A stretch of DNA of 64,000 bases from WTGA01 sp965231865 (GCA_965231865.1 CBDDOJ010000002.1:682001-746000); one strand, 5' to 3'; shown: positions 8,391 through 17,260, counted from the first letter of the stretch. Program-made: numbers and translations. Notes: generated by a model from the sequence alone, not told the origin.

Positions 8391-9364
8391 GAAGGCCGGG
8401 TACTTTTTAATCCAAGCTATATTGAGAACAAATGATCATTGAGTGGTGTTTATGTGTTAGCCTGTCCGTAAGGAAAAGATCAAAATTAGCCTCTTTTCCC
8501 GACCTGGTTTTTCGTAATTCGTAAATGAACCTGTAGTTATTCTTCTTCAAATACTCGATGGCCGGACTTTTTCCATTTGATATACTCGAAGCCATCACTT
8601 CACAAGCAATCACGGGTTTATGCTTATTGAGAAGATTAACAGCCCCTTCATAGCATTCCAGTTCGTGGTTTTCGACATCAATTTTTATGAATTCAATCGT
8701 TTGGCCGTCGTTCACCACTTTCATATCGTCCAGTAATTCCAGATCAAATTCAACTCTATTAAATACGCGTTTCGGGCTAATGGGGCCGGTTTCTGAGATA
8801 TACGTTCCGCCCACATTCATCACCGGTTCAAATGCCAAGGCCTGTTTTTTGACGTTCGAACATCCTTTATTAACGGGAACAACATTATCAACAAGTTCTG
8901 CGTTCATTTCCAAAAGCCGGTATGTTTTGGGATGAGGTTCGATAGCAATTATTTTGTCAAAGTGATCTGCCAGGTACAATGCGTGATTTCCAATGTTTGC
9001 CCCGATGTCCAGACACACCGATTGTTGCACTTCGGAGTGGGAGGGGGGGAGTGTTTTGTGTTTGAGTTTTGGAAAAACCTTCGATGCTAAAAAATCCAAT
9101 TCTTTAACATCATAGCACCCATCTAAAAATATATTGATAGTTACATAATCTGATGAAAAACAAGCAATTTTAGGATAATTCTTCGCATATTCCTTGTTCA
9201 CTGTCCTCAAATATCTGGATGCAAGACGTCTCATTCCGGTTACCGGATGGAATAGAAGAAGCATTAAATTTGATATATAGCTATATCTCACATTCTAACT
9301 CGTATACTAAAGGTTTTGCGTTGGATGTGCATTTTAATTCCAGAATGAGCCTTAAACAACCTGA
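8391..9364. repeat. Long direct repeat, copy B (contains fkbM copy B)
   Basis: Second copy of the segment at 2293-3269, same orientation, three bases shorter. Differences are scattered single bases except for a dense cluster at about 8765-8850. Confidence 0.9.
8407..9291 (-). CDS. FkbM family methyltransferase, copy B
   Basis: 294 residues, nearly identical to the 2309-3196 gene, with the same VCLDIGANIGNHALYLA and IKIDVENHELECYEGA motifs. Residues ~148-178 differ strongly: KKQALAFEPVMNVGGTYISE here against KRKTLAFEPLINASATFISR in copy A, with one codon fewer. This patch follows the SAM-binding core and could contribute to acceptor binding. The clustered substitutions suggest recombination with a third homologue rather than steady drift. 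Same family function as copy A: methylation of an unknown acceptor, probably a surface glycan. Confidence 0.85.
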   Translation of the reverse strand: MRYSYISNLMLLLFHPVTGMRRLASRYLRTVNKEYAKNYPKIACFSSDYVTINIFLDGCYDVKELDFLASKVFPKLKHKTLPPSHSEVQQSVCLDIGANIGNHALYLADHFDKIIAIEPHPKTYRLLEMNAELVDNVVPVNKGCSNVKKQALAFEPVMNVGGTYISETGPISPKRVFNRVEFDLELLDDMKVVNDGQTIEFIKIDVENHELECYEGAVNLLNKHKPVIACEVMASSISNGKSPAIEYLKKNNYRFIYELRKTRSGKEANFDLFLTDRLTHKHHSMIICSQYSLD

Positions 9365-9417
9365 TGTAGAGAACAAATGATTTCTTTCATAAAGAATACA
9401 CTCCCAGATGAAGAAAC

Positions 9418-10122
9418 ATGAAAACACTGACTGAAAGCGAATGCTTGAATCTGATCAAAGGTGGCACTGTTCTCAAAATCAATGGGACTGGAATTAACGT
9501 TGTTCGAACCACCGACGGTAAAATTGCCAAAACATTTAGATCCAAAAAATTCTTTTCCAGTGATTTGATTTCTCCTCGCCCCAAACGTTTTGTTAAAGCG
9601 GTTCAGAAACTTACAGATTTAAACATTCCCACCGTGAGAGATGTTCGGCTGTACTGGGTACCCTTCATGAAACTCCATATGGTCCATTATCAACCCTTGG
9701 AAGGAGAAGAGTTAAGAAATTTCTTTGCTCACAATGGATATCATTCCCAAATGGTTTCAAAATGGATCGGATTTCTTACATCCCTTCACGACAAGGGGGT
9801 GTATTTCAGAGGAATCAACTTCAACAATATTATTTTGCAACCGGATGGCGAATTTGGGTTGATTGATGTGGATAGCGTCAAGGTATTCAACCATTCACTT
9901 AGCACTGACTTTCGTGCCCGAAATTTTAAACCCCCCCTGTCTTACAGTCAGGACCAGAAAATATTGTGCCAATTTGGATTGGATAATTGGATTCGAGAAT
10001 ATTTGGATAAAGCCGATATGCAACAGTCGAAGGAGCAACATTTTCTTAAACGGATAAGAAAACAGCATCCTTTGTTAGCCAAGGCAGTCTCAACCATGGA
10101 TAGAAACTGTAAGAATCTTTAA
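9418..10122 (+). CDS. Kinase-fold protein with altered catalytic loop
   Basis: 234 residues. The layout is that of LPS-kinase/InaA-like small kinases: a Lys in the N-lobe (KIAKTFRSKKF), then LTSLHDKGVYFRGINFNNII where HRDxxxxN is expected, and GLIDVDSV in place of DFG. The catalytic Asp of HRD appears replaced (FRGINFNN), while the metal-binding Asn and Asp remain. It may be a pseudokinase or use an alternative geometry. It starts ATG 9418, about 50 bp after repeat copy B, and converges with the WaaP-like gene at 10124 with a one-base gap. Confidence 0.65.
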   Translation: MKTLTESECLNLIKGGTVLKINGTGINVVRTTDGKIAKTFRSKKFFSSDLISPRPKRFVKAVQKLTDLNIPTVRDVRLYWVPFMKLHMVHYQPLEGEELRNFFAHNGYHSQMVSKWIGFLTSLHDKGVYFRGINFNNIILQPDGEFGLIDVDSVKVFNHSLSTDFRARNFKPPLSYSQDQKILCQFGLDNWIREYLDKADMQQSKEQHFLKRIRKQHPLLAKAVSTMDRNCKNL

Positions 10123-10123
10123 T

Positions 10124-11023
10124 TCAGGTCTGTTTTACTACGAATTTCCGAGACTTCTTGCGAACCCTCCTGGCATGATGAGAGGTAATATTCCTGAACA
10201 TTTTTCTGGTTTTAGCACGATCGCCATCCATAAATATCAATAACGAACGATATCGTTCTGTGACCGTTAACACACTCAAAGCCAACTTGGCCAAACAGGA
10301 CAAATCGGACATTCGCAAATAGGAACGATTAATCCTGCTGTTCTTTAATCGTGGGCAGTCAATAAACCACAGCAGGTACCCACCGGGTTCCTTTCGCACA
10401 AGTATATTTCTCCAGATCAGATCTCGGTGGAATAGGTTATTATCATGTGCCCGCTTGACCAGAGCAAACAACTTTGATCGAATTTCCCTCAGCACTGTCT
10501 GCTTTTCTGGAGGTTCCATTGCATGCCACACCTCCAGTGCAAACGTTGCTAGGTCCATGGTGGATTCCAGTTCCCATGTGATGATATAGCCTCCAACAAG
10601 GCGACCAAACCGACGGTCTTCTCCAAAACCAATCCGTTCAGGTACAGGAATATTGACCTTTTCCATGGCATTCAGTCCAGCCCATTCCCCGGCGGACCTT
10701 CCCGGTCGCATAAAGTAGCGCCAACCTAAACTAAGCCGGTACCTTTTGAATATAACGGTCCCCTTGGGTGTACTAACCCTGAATACATCGTTGCCCCCAA
10801 CTGCCAGTTTTTCCCCTGCTTCAAGGAACGGCCATTCGCCCAGATTTCCCAAGCTGGAGCGGGCAATCGCATCCGCCCATTCAGGAGTGATGAATCGATA
10901 TTGACCGTGCAGGGTATAGATACGTCGTCTGGAAGGCACTTTCTTCCGGGTCACTGCTTTTGTACCAGGGCAAACTGATGATGGGGACCGACATGGGATA
11001 CGGTTATCAATGAACCAACTCAA
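10124..11023 (-). CDS. Lipopolysaccharide kinase (WaaP/InaA family)
   Basis: The kinase core is intact: ATP-binding Lys in TVIFKRYRLS, Glu-containing LVGGYIITWELE, catalytic loop LFHRDLIWRNILVRK (HRD...N) and the metal site LWFIDCPR. Members phosphorylate heptose or Kdo in the LPS core at the inner face of the membrane. The frame opens with TTG at 11023 overlapping the stop of the upstream methyltransferase fragment; GTG at 10954 is an alternative start. It pairs head-on with the altered-loop kinase at 9418-10122, so two members of one fold family sit side by side. Confidence 0.75.
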   Translation of the reverse strand: MSWFIDNRIPCRSPSSVCPGTKAVTRKKVPSRRRIYTLHGQYRFITPEWADAIARSSLGNLGEWPFLEAGEKLAVGGNDVFRVSTPKGTVIFKRYRLSLGWRYFMRPGRSAGEWAGLNAMEKVNIPVPERIGFGEDRRFGRLVGGYIITWELESTMDLATFALEVWHAMEPPEKQTVLREIRSKLFALVKRAHDNNLFHRDLIWRNILVRKEPGGYLLWFIDCPRLKNSRINRSYLRMSDLSCLAKLALSVLTVTERYRSLLIFMDGDRAKTRKMFRNITSHHARRVRKKSRKFVVKQT

Positions 11024-11286
11024 GCACCGTGCGCATCTGCGATGTCCGTAATTTCCGGCACAGCCATGGCGCAGGAATTCAGGGGATTTCCCTGTAATGT
11101 GTGCCTCAAGAGCTTGATGGGCCTTCGATCAGAAAATGAAAATACCACAAATTTTCTGGCGGCTTTCAACAACTCCGACAATAATTTCTCGCATTTTCCC
11201 GTATCGGGAAGATGATGGAAAAGTCGGGCACAAACAACCCCATCGACTGAATCAGGCCTAAACGCCAATTCCAGAGTGGTGCTCAC
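11020..11286 (-). pseudogene. SAM-dependent methyltransferase, C-terminal fragment
   Basis: 88 codons from GTG 11286. The segment DSVDGVVCARLFHHLPDTG followed by ARKFVVFSFSDR matches the middle and end of class I methyltransferases (motifs post-II to IV), but the SAM-binding glycine motif is absent. A TGA stop stands two codons before the GTG, and the frame above it still reads HIERGWSGS, so the 5' part was lost or interrupted. It overlaps the kinase gene by four bases, suggesting the pair was once an intact methyltransferase-kinase operon. Confidence 0.5.
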
Positions 11287-11445
11287 AACTCAACTGCCGC
11301 TCCAACCCCGTTCGATGTGTTCCTGCCCTCTCGCCACTGTATGCGTATTCTGTAAAATTTGGATTATGACTGGAGCATTGTTCATGCAGTGCTATATTTC
11401 ATGATGAAATCACAGCAGTGAATTTGTGTTCAACGTAAGGGGCAG

Positions 11446-11664
11446 TTAGCGCTCGCGGTATGTGATACGGCCTTTTGAAAGGTCATAGGGGGTAAGCTGC
11501 ACGGTTACCTTGTCACCACGCAAGATGCGGATATAGTGTTTACGCATTTTTCCAGAGATATGCGCAATGACTTCATGTCCATTTTCGAGTTCAACTTTGA
11601 ACAGCGTATTGGGTAAGGCTTCAATGATTGTGCCTTCCATTTCAATGCTTTCTTCTTTAACCAT
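11446..11664 (-). CDS. infA: Translation initiation factor IF-1
   Basis: 72 residues, the family length, from ATG 11664. MVKEESIEMEGTIIEALPNT, ENGHEVIAHISGKMRK and GDKVTVQLTPYDLSKGRI are the standard IF-1 OB-fold signatures. It binds the ribosomal A site during initiation. A longer upstream frame exists, but IF-1 homologues begin exactly here. It is monocistronic and divergent from panB. The ~160 bp downstream up to the methyltransferase fragment show no gene. Confidence 0.97.
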   Translation of the reverse strand: MVKEESIEMEGTIIEALPNTLFKVELENGHEVIAHISGKMRKHYIRILRGDKVTVQLTPYDLSKGRITYRER

Positions 11665-11866
11665 TATTTGACTGGTAAATATAGGAGAATCAGAGTGTAA
11701 AGAAGAATCGCGTATAGAGCAAATACGATTCCATGGAAAAGCATGGCAAATGCACTCATCCGAATGCGCCATAGTGCTATCATCGTGATAGGTACTGTCC
11801 CGCGAAGATACAGTCTTGAATCTGAACAAATAATAAACAATATCAAGAGTTAAAACGGTAATAAAC

Positions 11867-12685
11867 ATGTCGAAACAAGCAAGCTCACACTCAAATATCA
11901 CGATCAATTCATTGGTAAAAATGAAAGTCACAAGTGAGAAATTCGCCTGTGTCACGGCGTATGATTACAGCACCGCATTCGCAGCCACAGAAGCCGGTGT
12001 GGAAGTATTGCTGGTTGGCGATTCTCTCGGGATGGTTATTCATGGTCACGACAGCAGTTTACCCGTGACGATCAATGACATGGCGTACCATGTGCGTTGT
12101 ACCAAACGTGGGAATAATGGCGCATTACTGGTCGCAGACCTCCCCTTTATGAGTTACTACACAGAATCCAAAAGCCTGGAAAATGCTGCCATACTGATGC
12201 GTGAAGGGGCGCATATGGTGAAGCTTGAAGGGGGAGCCTGGCTGGCAGAATCGACAAGGCTACTGGTTGAACGAGGAATCCCTGTGTGTGCCCATATGGG
12301 GCTGACACCCCAATCAATCAATCATCTCGGCGGATATCGGGTTCAGGGCAGGGACCCTGAAAAAGGGCAGACGATCATCGATGAAGCCAAGCTGCTTCAG
12401 GACGCCGGTGCCAGCATAATTTTAATCGAATGTGTACCCGCTAAGCTTGGTAAAAATCTGGCACAAAGTCTGGATGTACCTGTTATAGGAATCGGTGCAG
12501 GGGCGGGAACCGATGGTCAAATTCTGGTATGGCACGACCTACTTGGTTTGTACCCGGGTAAAACTGCTAAATTTGTAAAGAATTTTCTGACCGGAAACAA
12601 AAACGGCATCCAGGGTGCGTTGTCGGACTATGTCAGGGCGGTAAAATCTGGAGAATTCCCCGGGGAAGAACATAGTTATACCTGA
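11867..12685 (+). CDS. panB: 3-methyl-2-oxobutanoate hydroxymethyltransferase
   Basis: 272 residues, full length. Family signatures: VTAYDYSTAFAATEAGVEVLLVGDSLG, MVKLEGGAW, PVCAHMGLTPQS and GIGAGAGTDGQILVWHDLLG. It makes ketopantoate from 2-oxoisovalerate and methylene-tetrahydrofolate, the first step of pantothenate synthesis. The usual partner panC is not adjacent: the next gene downstream converges from the other strand (bamC). The 190 bp between panB and bamC hold nothing recognisable. Confidence 0.95.
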   Translation: MSKQASSHSNITINSLVKMKVTSEKFACVTAYDYSTAFAATEAGVEVLLVGDSLGMVIHGHDSSLPVTINDMAYHVRCTKRGNNGALLVADLPFMSYYTESKSLENAAILMREGAHMVKLEGGAWLAESTRLLVERGIPVCAHMGLTPQSINHLGGYRVQGRDPEKGQTIIDEAKLLQDAGASIILIECVPAKLGKNLAQSLDVPVIGIGAGAGTDGQILVWHDLLGLYPGKTAKFVKNFLTGNKNGIQGALSDYVRAVKSGEFPGEEHSYT

Positions 12686-12877
12686 ATGCTGTCACACCTG
12701 TTAGCTTCTGGAACTCAATAAAACTATTTGTTTTGCCGGTTTTCGTACAGTGAGCAGAAAAACGTAATGCAAATATACACCCGATATAGATTGGCTGTTC
12801 ACCAGGGTCGGCCCAGTTTATACGCATACGGACCTTACAGAAATCCAGGTAAAGTGTTGGGTATGTTCCTGGCCCGG

Positions 12878-13558
12878 TTACGCGTTTTCCAGTTTTAGAC
12901 GGTAACGTATTGACTGCATGACCAATCGGATTTTTTCCGGGTCCTGCCCGGTTTCGACCCAGTCCCATTCAGCATTATTTATCATGGTAGCTCTGACAGT
13001 TTGTATTTTCTTGCTTCCCCGATGGGCCAGATAAACCAGGGTTTTCGCATTGTCCTTCCGTTCCATGCGTAGTGTGTATTTATCCAGTGATGTCACCTGG
13101 TCTGTGATGTCTGTCAGAATACTGATTATTACATTACCGGTAATTTCTTTCTTCTTTGTTGCTTTCTTGTCCTGCTGAACCCAGTCCGTTTCCATGATAC
13201 CTGTTTCCGGGTCCGCCAAAATCAGCGGTGCGCCGATTTCTCCCCAGTAATTTACCAGTTTGGGCCATACCTGCTCAGCGGGGGCATCAATTTCAAGCCA
13301 GCGCTCGGTGCCGTTATCCAACATCGTAATACCCACCGTTTGAGGGACAACCTCTTCTTCCGTAAAGCTTCGGTTTACAATCACCTCATTGGTGGTGTCG
13401 ATCAGGTCAGGAGGCAACTCAAGACGTGTTTTTTTGGGCTTGAGATCAGTGCCCAGATCAATGGTTTCACGTTCTTCACTGATCGTGTTGCATCCGGTCA
13501 GTGTAAACGCGATGAAGTAAATGGCAATGTACTTGAATGGAGAATTTGTTATGTTCAT
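12878..13558 (-). CDS. bamC: Outer membrane protein assembly factor BamC
   Basis: 226 residues from ATG 13558 (in-frame ATGs at 13561 and 13585 also possible). A lipoprotein signal ends in LTGC with the lipidated Cys at residue 23. The two helix-grip domains are indicated by TERWLEIDAPAEQVWPKLVNYW and DPETGIMETDW, the BamC hallmark, followed by LVYLAHRGSKK. It is an accessory lipoprotein of the BAM complex that inserts beta-barrel proteins such as the porins in this window. It is usually near dapA; here it stands alone between panB and an intron relic. bamD is found at 23188. Confidence 0.8.
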   Translation of the reverse strand: MNITNSPFKYIAIYFIAFTLTGCNTISEERETIDLGTDLKPKKTRLELPPDLIDTTNEVIVNRSFTEEEVVPQTVGITMLDNGTERWLEIDAPAEQVWPKLVNYWGEIGAPLILADPETGIMETDWVQQDKKATKKKEITGNVIISILTDITDQVTSLDKYTLRMERKDNAKTLVYLAHRGSKKIQTVRATMINNAEWDWVETGQDPEKIRLVMQSIRYRLKLENA

Positions 13559-13849
13559 CATTTTATCCAGGGCAATTATTGCCATTTACAGTTGCAGACA
13601 ACACCTCAAATAACAGATTGCCGCCGGATTATAACCGTACAACCAGCCCTGTGCTATAACGGATGTCACTGCCCAGCAATTCCCGCCAGAAAATATTTTC
13701 ATCCAAATCGCAGATAAATGGTCGATTTGTCTACAGGAAGATCGTTCAGGGCGAGCCGTGCCTATCCTGCAGGGTGGCTGCAGGAAACAAGTCGGGGAGT
13801 GTACGCGGAAGAAGTCCCGGAACCTACTCTTCGGTCACGGAATACGTCT

Positions 13850-14045
13850 GGAGGAGTCGGGTAGCAGCAATACATCAATCGGGATAGAGGGAGCCTCACG
13901 GTTCCCCCCCCCCCCCACACACCACCGTGCATACGGGTCCCCGTGCACGGCGGTTCGACGGATTATGCGACCTGAGGGACTTCAAGGGAAAGAAGGCATT
14001 CGGCATCGCCATTGCGAGCACCGGACTGTTAGCTACTTGACGCAC
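13850..14045 (-). mobile_element. Group II intron relic: 5' end joined to 3' end
   Basis: Read on the minus strand, GTGCG (14045-14041), the canonical intron 5' end, directly follows the terminator of porin 1. About 80 bases later comes GAACCGCCGTGCACGG then CGTATGCACGGTGGTGTG, the hairpin seen after maturase genes, then GGAACCGTGAGGCTCCC and CTATCCCGAT, typical 3' structures. No reverse transcriptase remains, so the middle was deleted. A run of 13 C lies at 13904-13916. The rest of the 13586-14095 gap, towards bamC, has no recognisable gene. Confidence 0.55.
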
Positions 14046-14080
14046 TAAAAAAGGCCCTCCGAAGAGGGCCTTTTTTAGTG
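14043..14080 (-). terminator. Terminator of porin 1 (UUCG tetraloop)
   Basis: Perfect 17-bp arms CACTAAAAAAGGCCCTC / GAGGGCCTTTTTTAGTG. On the porin strand the loop is TTCG and the stem is followed by T6. Nearly the same terminator follows porins 2 and 3. Confidence 0.95.
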
Positions 14081-14095
14081 GATTATGAAATGAGT

Positions 14096-15280
14096 TTAGA
14101 AAGACTGTAGCAGAGAGAGGAGAAACTTGTTTGTGGTGTCTTCATCATCATCCGCAACCCGCTCTGCGCCTGTTAGGGCGGTACCATCAGTTGCTGTGCG
14201 CTGCATACTCTTTGTCACAGAAACGGTGTTGTATTCAGCAATGGCACTCAGACCACCGCCCAAAGACTTGGTAAGTGATACAAACACGTTTGTCCGGTCG
14301 CCAGCATCACCATGTACGGGAGCTACATCGGCAGTGGCTATTACTTCTTTCCCGCCGTCGGTATAAGTACCAACGCCAATCATTCCAAAGTAACCGCCGC
14401 CAAAGTCATTCATGACCAGCAAGCCCCAGGCTTCGTTGTCGTCACGCATATCAACATCCGCATCTACCTGAGTCATATGACCGCGGATTTCAGCAGAACC
14501 GAGTGGTGCCCGGAAACCCAGTGATACAAGATTCGGGGACCGGTCGCCAGATACGTCACTGCCGTTTTCATCCACGTAGGCCAGCTGGAGTTTCACCGGA
14601 CCCAGTGCGGTCGCCGCCGCAAACGTGACCGAATCAATGGATTCGCTGTCGTCCACGGCTGCTTTGTCAGCCACTGCATCTCTGGCGGCAATTCCAGCAA
14701 AATCATCGGTGGCATCCACTCCCGTCACTGCAGGTGTACCCGGAACCGCCGCTGTGCTCATATCCACACTCTGCACCTGGATATCGAAGGTGATGGGATC
14801 ATCTCCACCCGGACCAGCACCAAAGCGATAGGCCGCGATGTTCTTCATACGCAGGCTGTGGTCACTGTTCATATTCTTGGAAGCAATGGCATAGTATTCA
14901 TCACCACCCAGTGCCCAGCTCTGATCAATGTTGGCGCCGATATAGCGGTACAGGACACCGGTCTGTTTACCGAACCGGAACTGGCCAAAACTGCCGTTCA
15001 GCGTGAGATTGGCATGACGCAGGCTCTGTGATTCCCCTGCTTTGTATTCCAGAAGATAGTCCACAGACATCCCGTTGCCCAGATCATTCGTACCCTTGAC
15101 CCCCAATCGGCTGCCAAGGTGGTCATCGATTCGCTGGGAATCTACGGCATCGGTTTCTCCGCTAATGTTTTTGAAGCCGAAAGCGATCCGACCATACACC
15201 GTCGGCCCTTCGGCTAGTACCGCCATGGAGGTCGACAACATCCCCGCAGCGGCTGTTAAAATAGCTATTTTTTTAAGCAT
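14096..15280 (-). CDS. Gram-negative porin 1 (short-loop copy)
   Basis: 394 residues. Signal peptide of 23 residues ending AVLA; mature start EGPTVYGRIAFGF; C-terminal FLLSLLQSF with the terminal Phe recognised by the BAM machinery. GSFGQFRFGKQTGVLYRY and NDFGGGYFGMIGVGTY are typical of OmpC-like general porins forming trimeric 16-strand barrels. Two segments differ strongly from porins 2 and 3: residues ~178-212, and the loop after YTDGG, only ~17 residues here. The last ~40 bp of leader before ATG are shared with both paralogues, but sequence further upstream is not, and I see no clear -10 box. Confidence 0.9.
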   Translation of the reverse strand: MLKKIAILTAAAGMLSTSMAVLAEGPTVYGRIAFGFKNISGETDAVDSQRIDDHLGSRLGVKGTNDLGNGMSVDYLLEYKAGESQSLRHANLTLNGSFGQFRFGKQTGVLYRYIGANIDQSWALGGDEYYAIASKNMNSDHSLRMKNIAAYRFGAGPGGDDPITFDIQVQSVDMSTAAVPGTPAVTGVDATDDFAGIAARDAVADKAAVDDSESIDSVTFAAATALGPVKLQLAYVDENGSDVSGDRSPNLVSLGFRAPLGSAEIRGHMTQVDADVDMRDDNEAWGLLVMNDFGGGYFGMIGVGTYTDGGKEVIATADVAPVHGDAGDRTNVFVSLTKSLGGGLSAIAEYNTVSVTKSMQRTATDGTALTGAERVADDDEDTTNKFLLSLLQSF

Positions 15281-15841
15281 AAGAATTTACCTTTATTGAT
15301 TAATTCAACCTGATTACTAATCAACAATCATGTAAACACAGGGTCGACTTCTGTACGCTTCACCAGTTGACTGACCGGACCTAGCTGAAACCGTGGATGA
15401 CGAACAGTATCCCGGCGGACGGCTGATAATTTGCTGTCATCCCGGTCTTGATCTCGGTACTGGAAGCGGAACAGGCACGTAGGCTAGGAATGCCTGCTAC
15501 AGACCACAGAATGAAAGCAGGATGAAATTGTGGTCGCGACACAACGGTAAACCGTTGTGTTCAAAGCATGGAGCGAGTTCACAAGGGAATTGGAAAGCGT
15601 TTTAGTGCCTGCAAGATGGAGAAATATTCCCGGGTCACCATCACTGATGACCAGTTCTCCTTGAGCCAGAACCCACGAAGCATCAACCGGGTGGCGGTCT
15701 TGAACCAGCTTGGGCTGGGCTGAAACCCCCCATGATTAATCGATTGCACAGCAACACTCAGCGAGTGTTTTTATAGTTCTTGACGTTCAAAAATAGAGGA
15801 TTTCGACCAGATACCAATCCCTAACCTGACAGGAAATCATT
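15281..15841. other. Gap between porin 1 and the recombinase gene
   Basis: The first ~40 bases are the conserved porin leader (to 15321). ACAACGGTAAACCGTTGT at 15540-15557 is a 7-bp-plus hairpin. One small ORF (15568-15723) lies here. No inverted repeats that would mark a recombination site were found by eye. Confidence 0.4.
15568..15723 (+). CDS. Small ORF upstream of the recombinase (51 aa)
   Basis: ATG 15568 to TGA 15721; the protein begins MERVHKGIGKRF and contains YSRVTITDDQFSLSQNPRS. No convincing Shine-Dalgarno sequence and no recognised domain. It lies 118 bp before the tyrosine recombinase on the same strand. Could be a remnant of a longer gene or chance. Confidence 0.2.
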   Translation: MERVHKGIGKRFSACKMEKYSRVTITDDQFSLSQNPRSINRVAVLNQLGLG

Positions 15842-16771
15842 ATGCAACTGAATGAACTATTGGACCTCTACTTTTCGCTGAGGATACTACGCCCCGACAC
15901 CGAGAAAGGTTATCGAACCACCTGCAAGATCTTTATTACGGATACAGGAATCTGTGAACTGGATGAATTGAATGAAGCGGTCTTTATCCGCTGGCGCCAG
16001 CAGGTGTTGGATCGTGCCTGTGAAACCACCTGGAATTCCTATCGTCGGAGTTTCCGGGTGTTGATGCGGTTTGCCGTCAAACGGAAATTAATGCCAACCA
16101 ACCCCATCGAAGAGGTGGCCCCGGCCACGGTTTCGAACCTGAAGAAGAAGACCGTGGACGTGAAGTCTCTGTCGAGAGTGATTGACGGACTGGCCAAACC
16201 CGATTGCCCCATAAAGAACGGATGGTTCTGGTCCATCTGTATCAAGACGCTGTTCTATACGGGGATGCGCCGGCGCCAACTGGTGGGTCTGTGCTGGAAA
16301 GACATTGATTTCCAGAAAAACCTGATTTACCTGGTTGCAACGACCAGCAAGACGAAACGCGCCTGGGACATTCCCCTGGATGCCAGGTTGTACCAGGACC
16401 TGCTGACTTTACAGGAGGAAACCGTCCGAGTGCTTGGAATCCAGAAAGACCTGTCGGAGTATCAGGTGTTTTGTGTGCAGCGGTTTGATAATCGAATCCG
16501 GTTCACCTATGACCAGTTGACGGGGCAGCAACTCACGGGCATCTTGCTGAAGATCGGCAAACACTATTCCGTGGCGCTCTCTCCGCACCGGTTGCGTCAT
16601 ACGTTCGGGACCGAAGTAGCCAATGCGATGTCCCAGAAGGAGGACGTTCCCTTTGGAATCCGGGCCCTGCAGCACCAATTGGGCCATACCAATCTTTCGA
16701 CAACGCTGGGGTATATCCAACCCAAACCGGAACAGCAACGACAAATCGTGGACTCCCTGAAAACGATCTAA
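15842..16771 (+). CDS. Tyrosine recombinase / integrase
   Basis: 309 residues. N-terminal SAM-like core-binding domain (about 1-100), then the catalytic domain with R143 (LFYTGMRRRQL), K170/K172 (TSKTKR), H249-R252-H253 (SPHRLRHTFG), H282 (LGHTNLSTT) and nucleophile Y291 (TLGYIQP): all expected residues are present. AGGAAA stands before ATG. Stand-alone XerC/D-like recombinases serve phages, islands and invertible switches; no other phage gene is near. It is head-to-head with porin 1, 561 bp away, and precedes the moa genes. Confidence 0.85.
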   Translation: MQLNELLDLYFSLRILRPDTEKGYRTTCKIFITDTGICELDELNEAVFIRWRQQVLDRACETTWNSYRRSFRVLMRFAVKRKLMPTNPIEEVAPATVSNLKKKTVDVKSLSRVIDGLAKPDCPIKNGWFWSICIKTLFYTGMRRRQLVGLCWKDIDFQKNLIYLVATTSKTKRAWDIPLDARLYQDLLTLQEETVRVLGIQKDLSEYQVFCVQRFDNRIRFTYDQLTGQQLTGILLKIGKHYSVALSPHRLRHTFGTEVANAMSQKEDVPFGIRALQHQLGHTNLSTTLGYIQPKPEQQRQIVDSLKTI

Positions 16772-16814
16772 GTCATGACCGCCTGCTGATTGTCTGCAGG
16801 AATAAAACGCTGGG

Positions 16815-17258
16815 TTAGGTATTCCCGACCCAGCGTTGGTCTGCCCGATCACCGGACCCGGCCAGCGTTTCTTTTTTCCAGAAGGTTGCATGCGACTTCA
16901 GGTGCTCCATCATTTGTCGACAACCATCAAATGCAGCTGCGCGGTGCGCGGACCAAGCAGCCACCAGCACGATGGAGTCGTTCGGGTAGATCTCTCCCAC
17001 CCGGTGAAGGATCAGCAAATCCAGGAGTTGATGTTTGTCAATGACCTGATTCGCGAATGATGACAGCTGGTACTGTGTCATGCCTTCGTAGTGCTGCAAT
17101 TGCATGTGTGCGACCTCATCTCCGAGGTTGCAATCCCGCATTGTTCCGACAAATGTTGCACAGGCACCATAACTGCCAGGCTTCAACCCCGGATGATTTT
17201 GATAGGCATTGAGTTCCGCCCACGGATCAAAAGGGGTCGACCTGATCTCGATCCGCAT
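16815..17258 (-). CDS. moaE: Molybdopterin synthase catalytic subunit MoaE
   Basis: 147 residues, family length. Signatures: CATFVGTMRD, LQHYEGMTQYQ, LILHRVGEIYPNDSIVLVAAWSAHRAAAFDGC and the catalytic-Lys region HATFWKKE. With MoaD it inserts two sulfurs into precursor Z to form molybdopterin. It is coupled to moaD, whose stop lies two bases upstream. A divergent moaB lies beyond moaD, so this is a small molybdenum-cofactor cluster; moaA and moaC are not in the window. Confidence 0.95.
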   Translation of the reverse strand: MRIEIRSTPFDPWAELNAYQNHPGLKPGSYGACATFVGTMRDCNLGDEVAHMQLQHYEGMTQYQLSSFANQVIDKHQLLDLLILHRVGEIYPNDSIVLVAAWSAHRAAAFDGCRQMMEHLKSHATFWKKETLAGSGDRADQRWVGNT

Positions 17259-17260
17259 TT

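Noticed and set aside
13904..13916. Run of 13 C as a phase-variation tract
   Set aside because: It lies inside a non-coding intron relic and not in a promoter or open frame that it could switch.
15540..15557. Hairpin ACAACGGTAAACCGTTGT as a terminator or recombination site
   Set aside because: No T-run and no matching copy near the porins was noticed, so neither role is supported.
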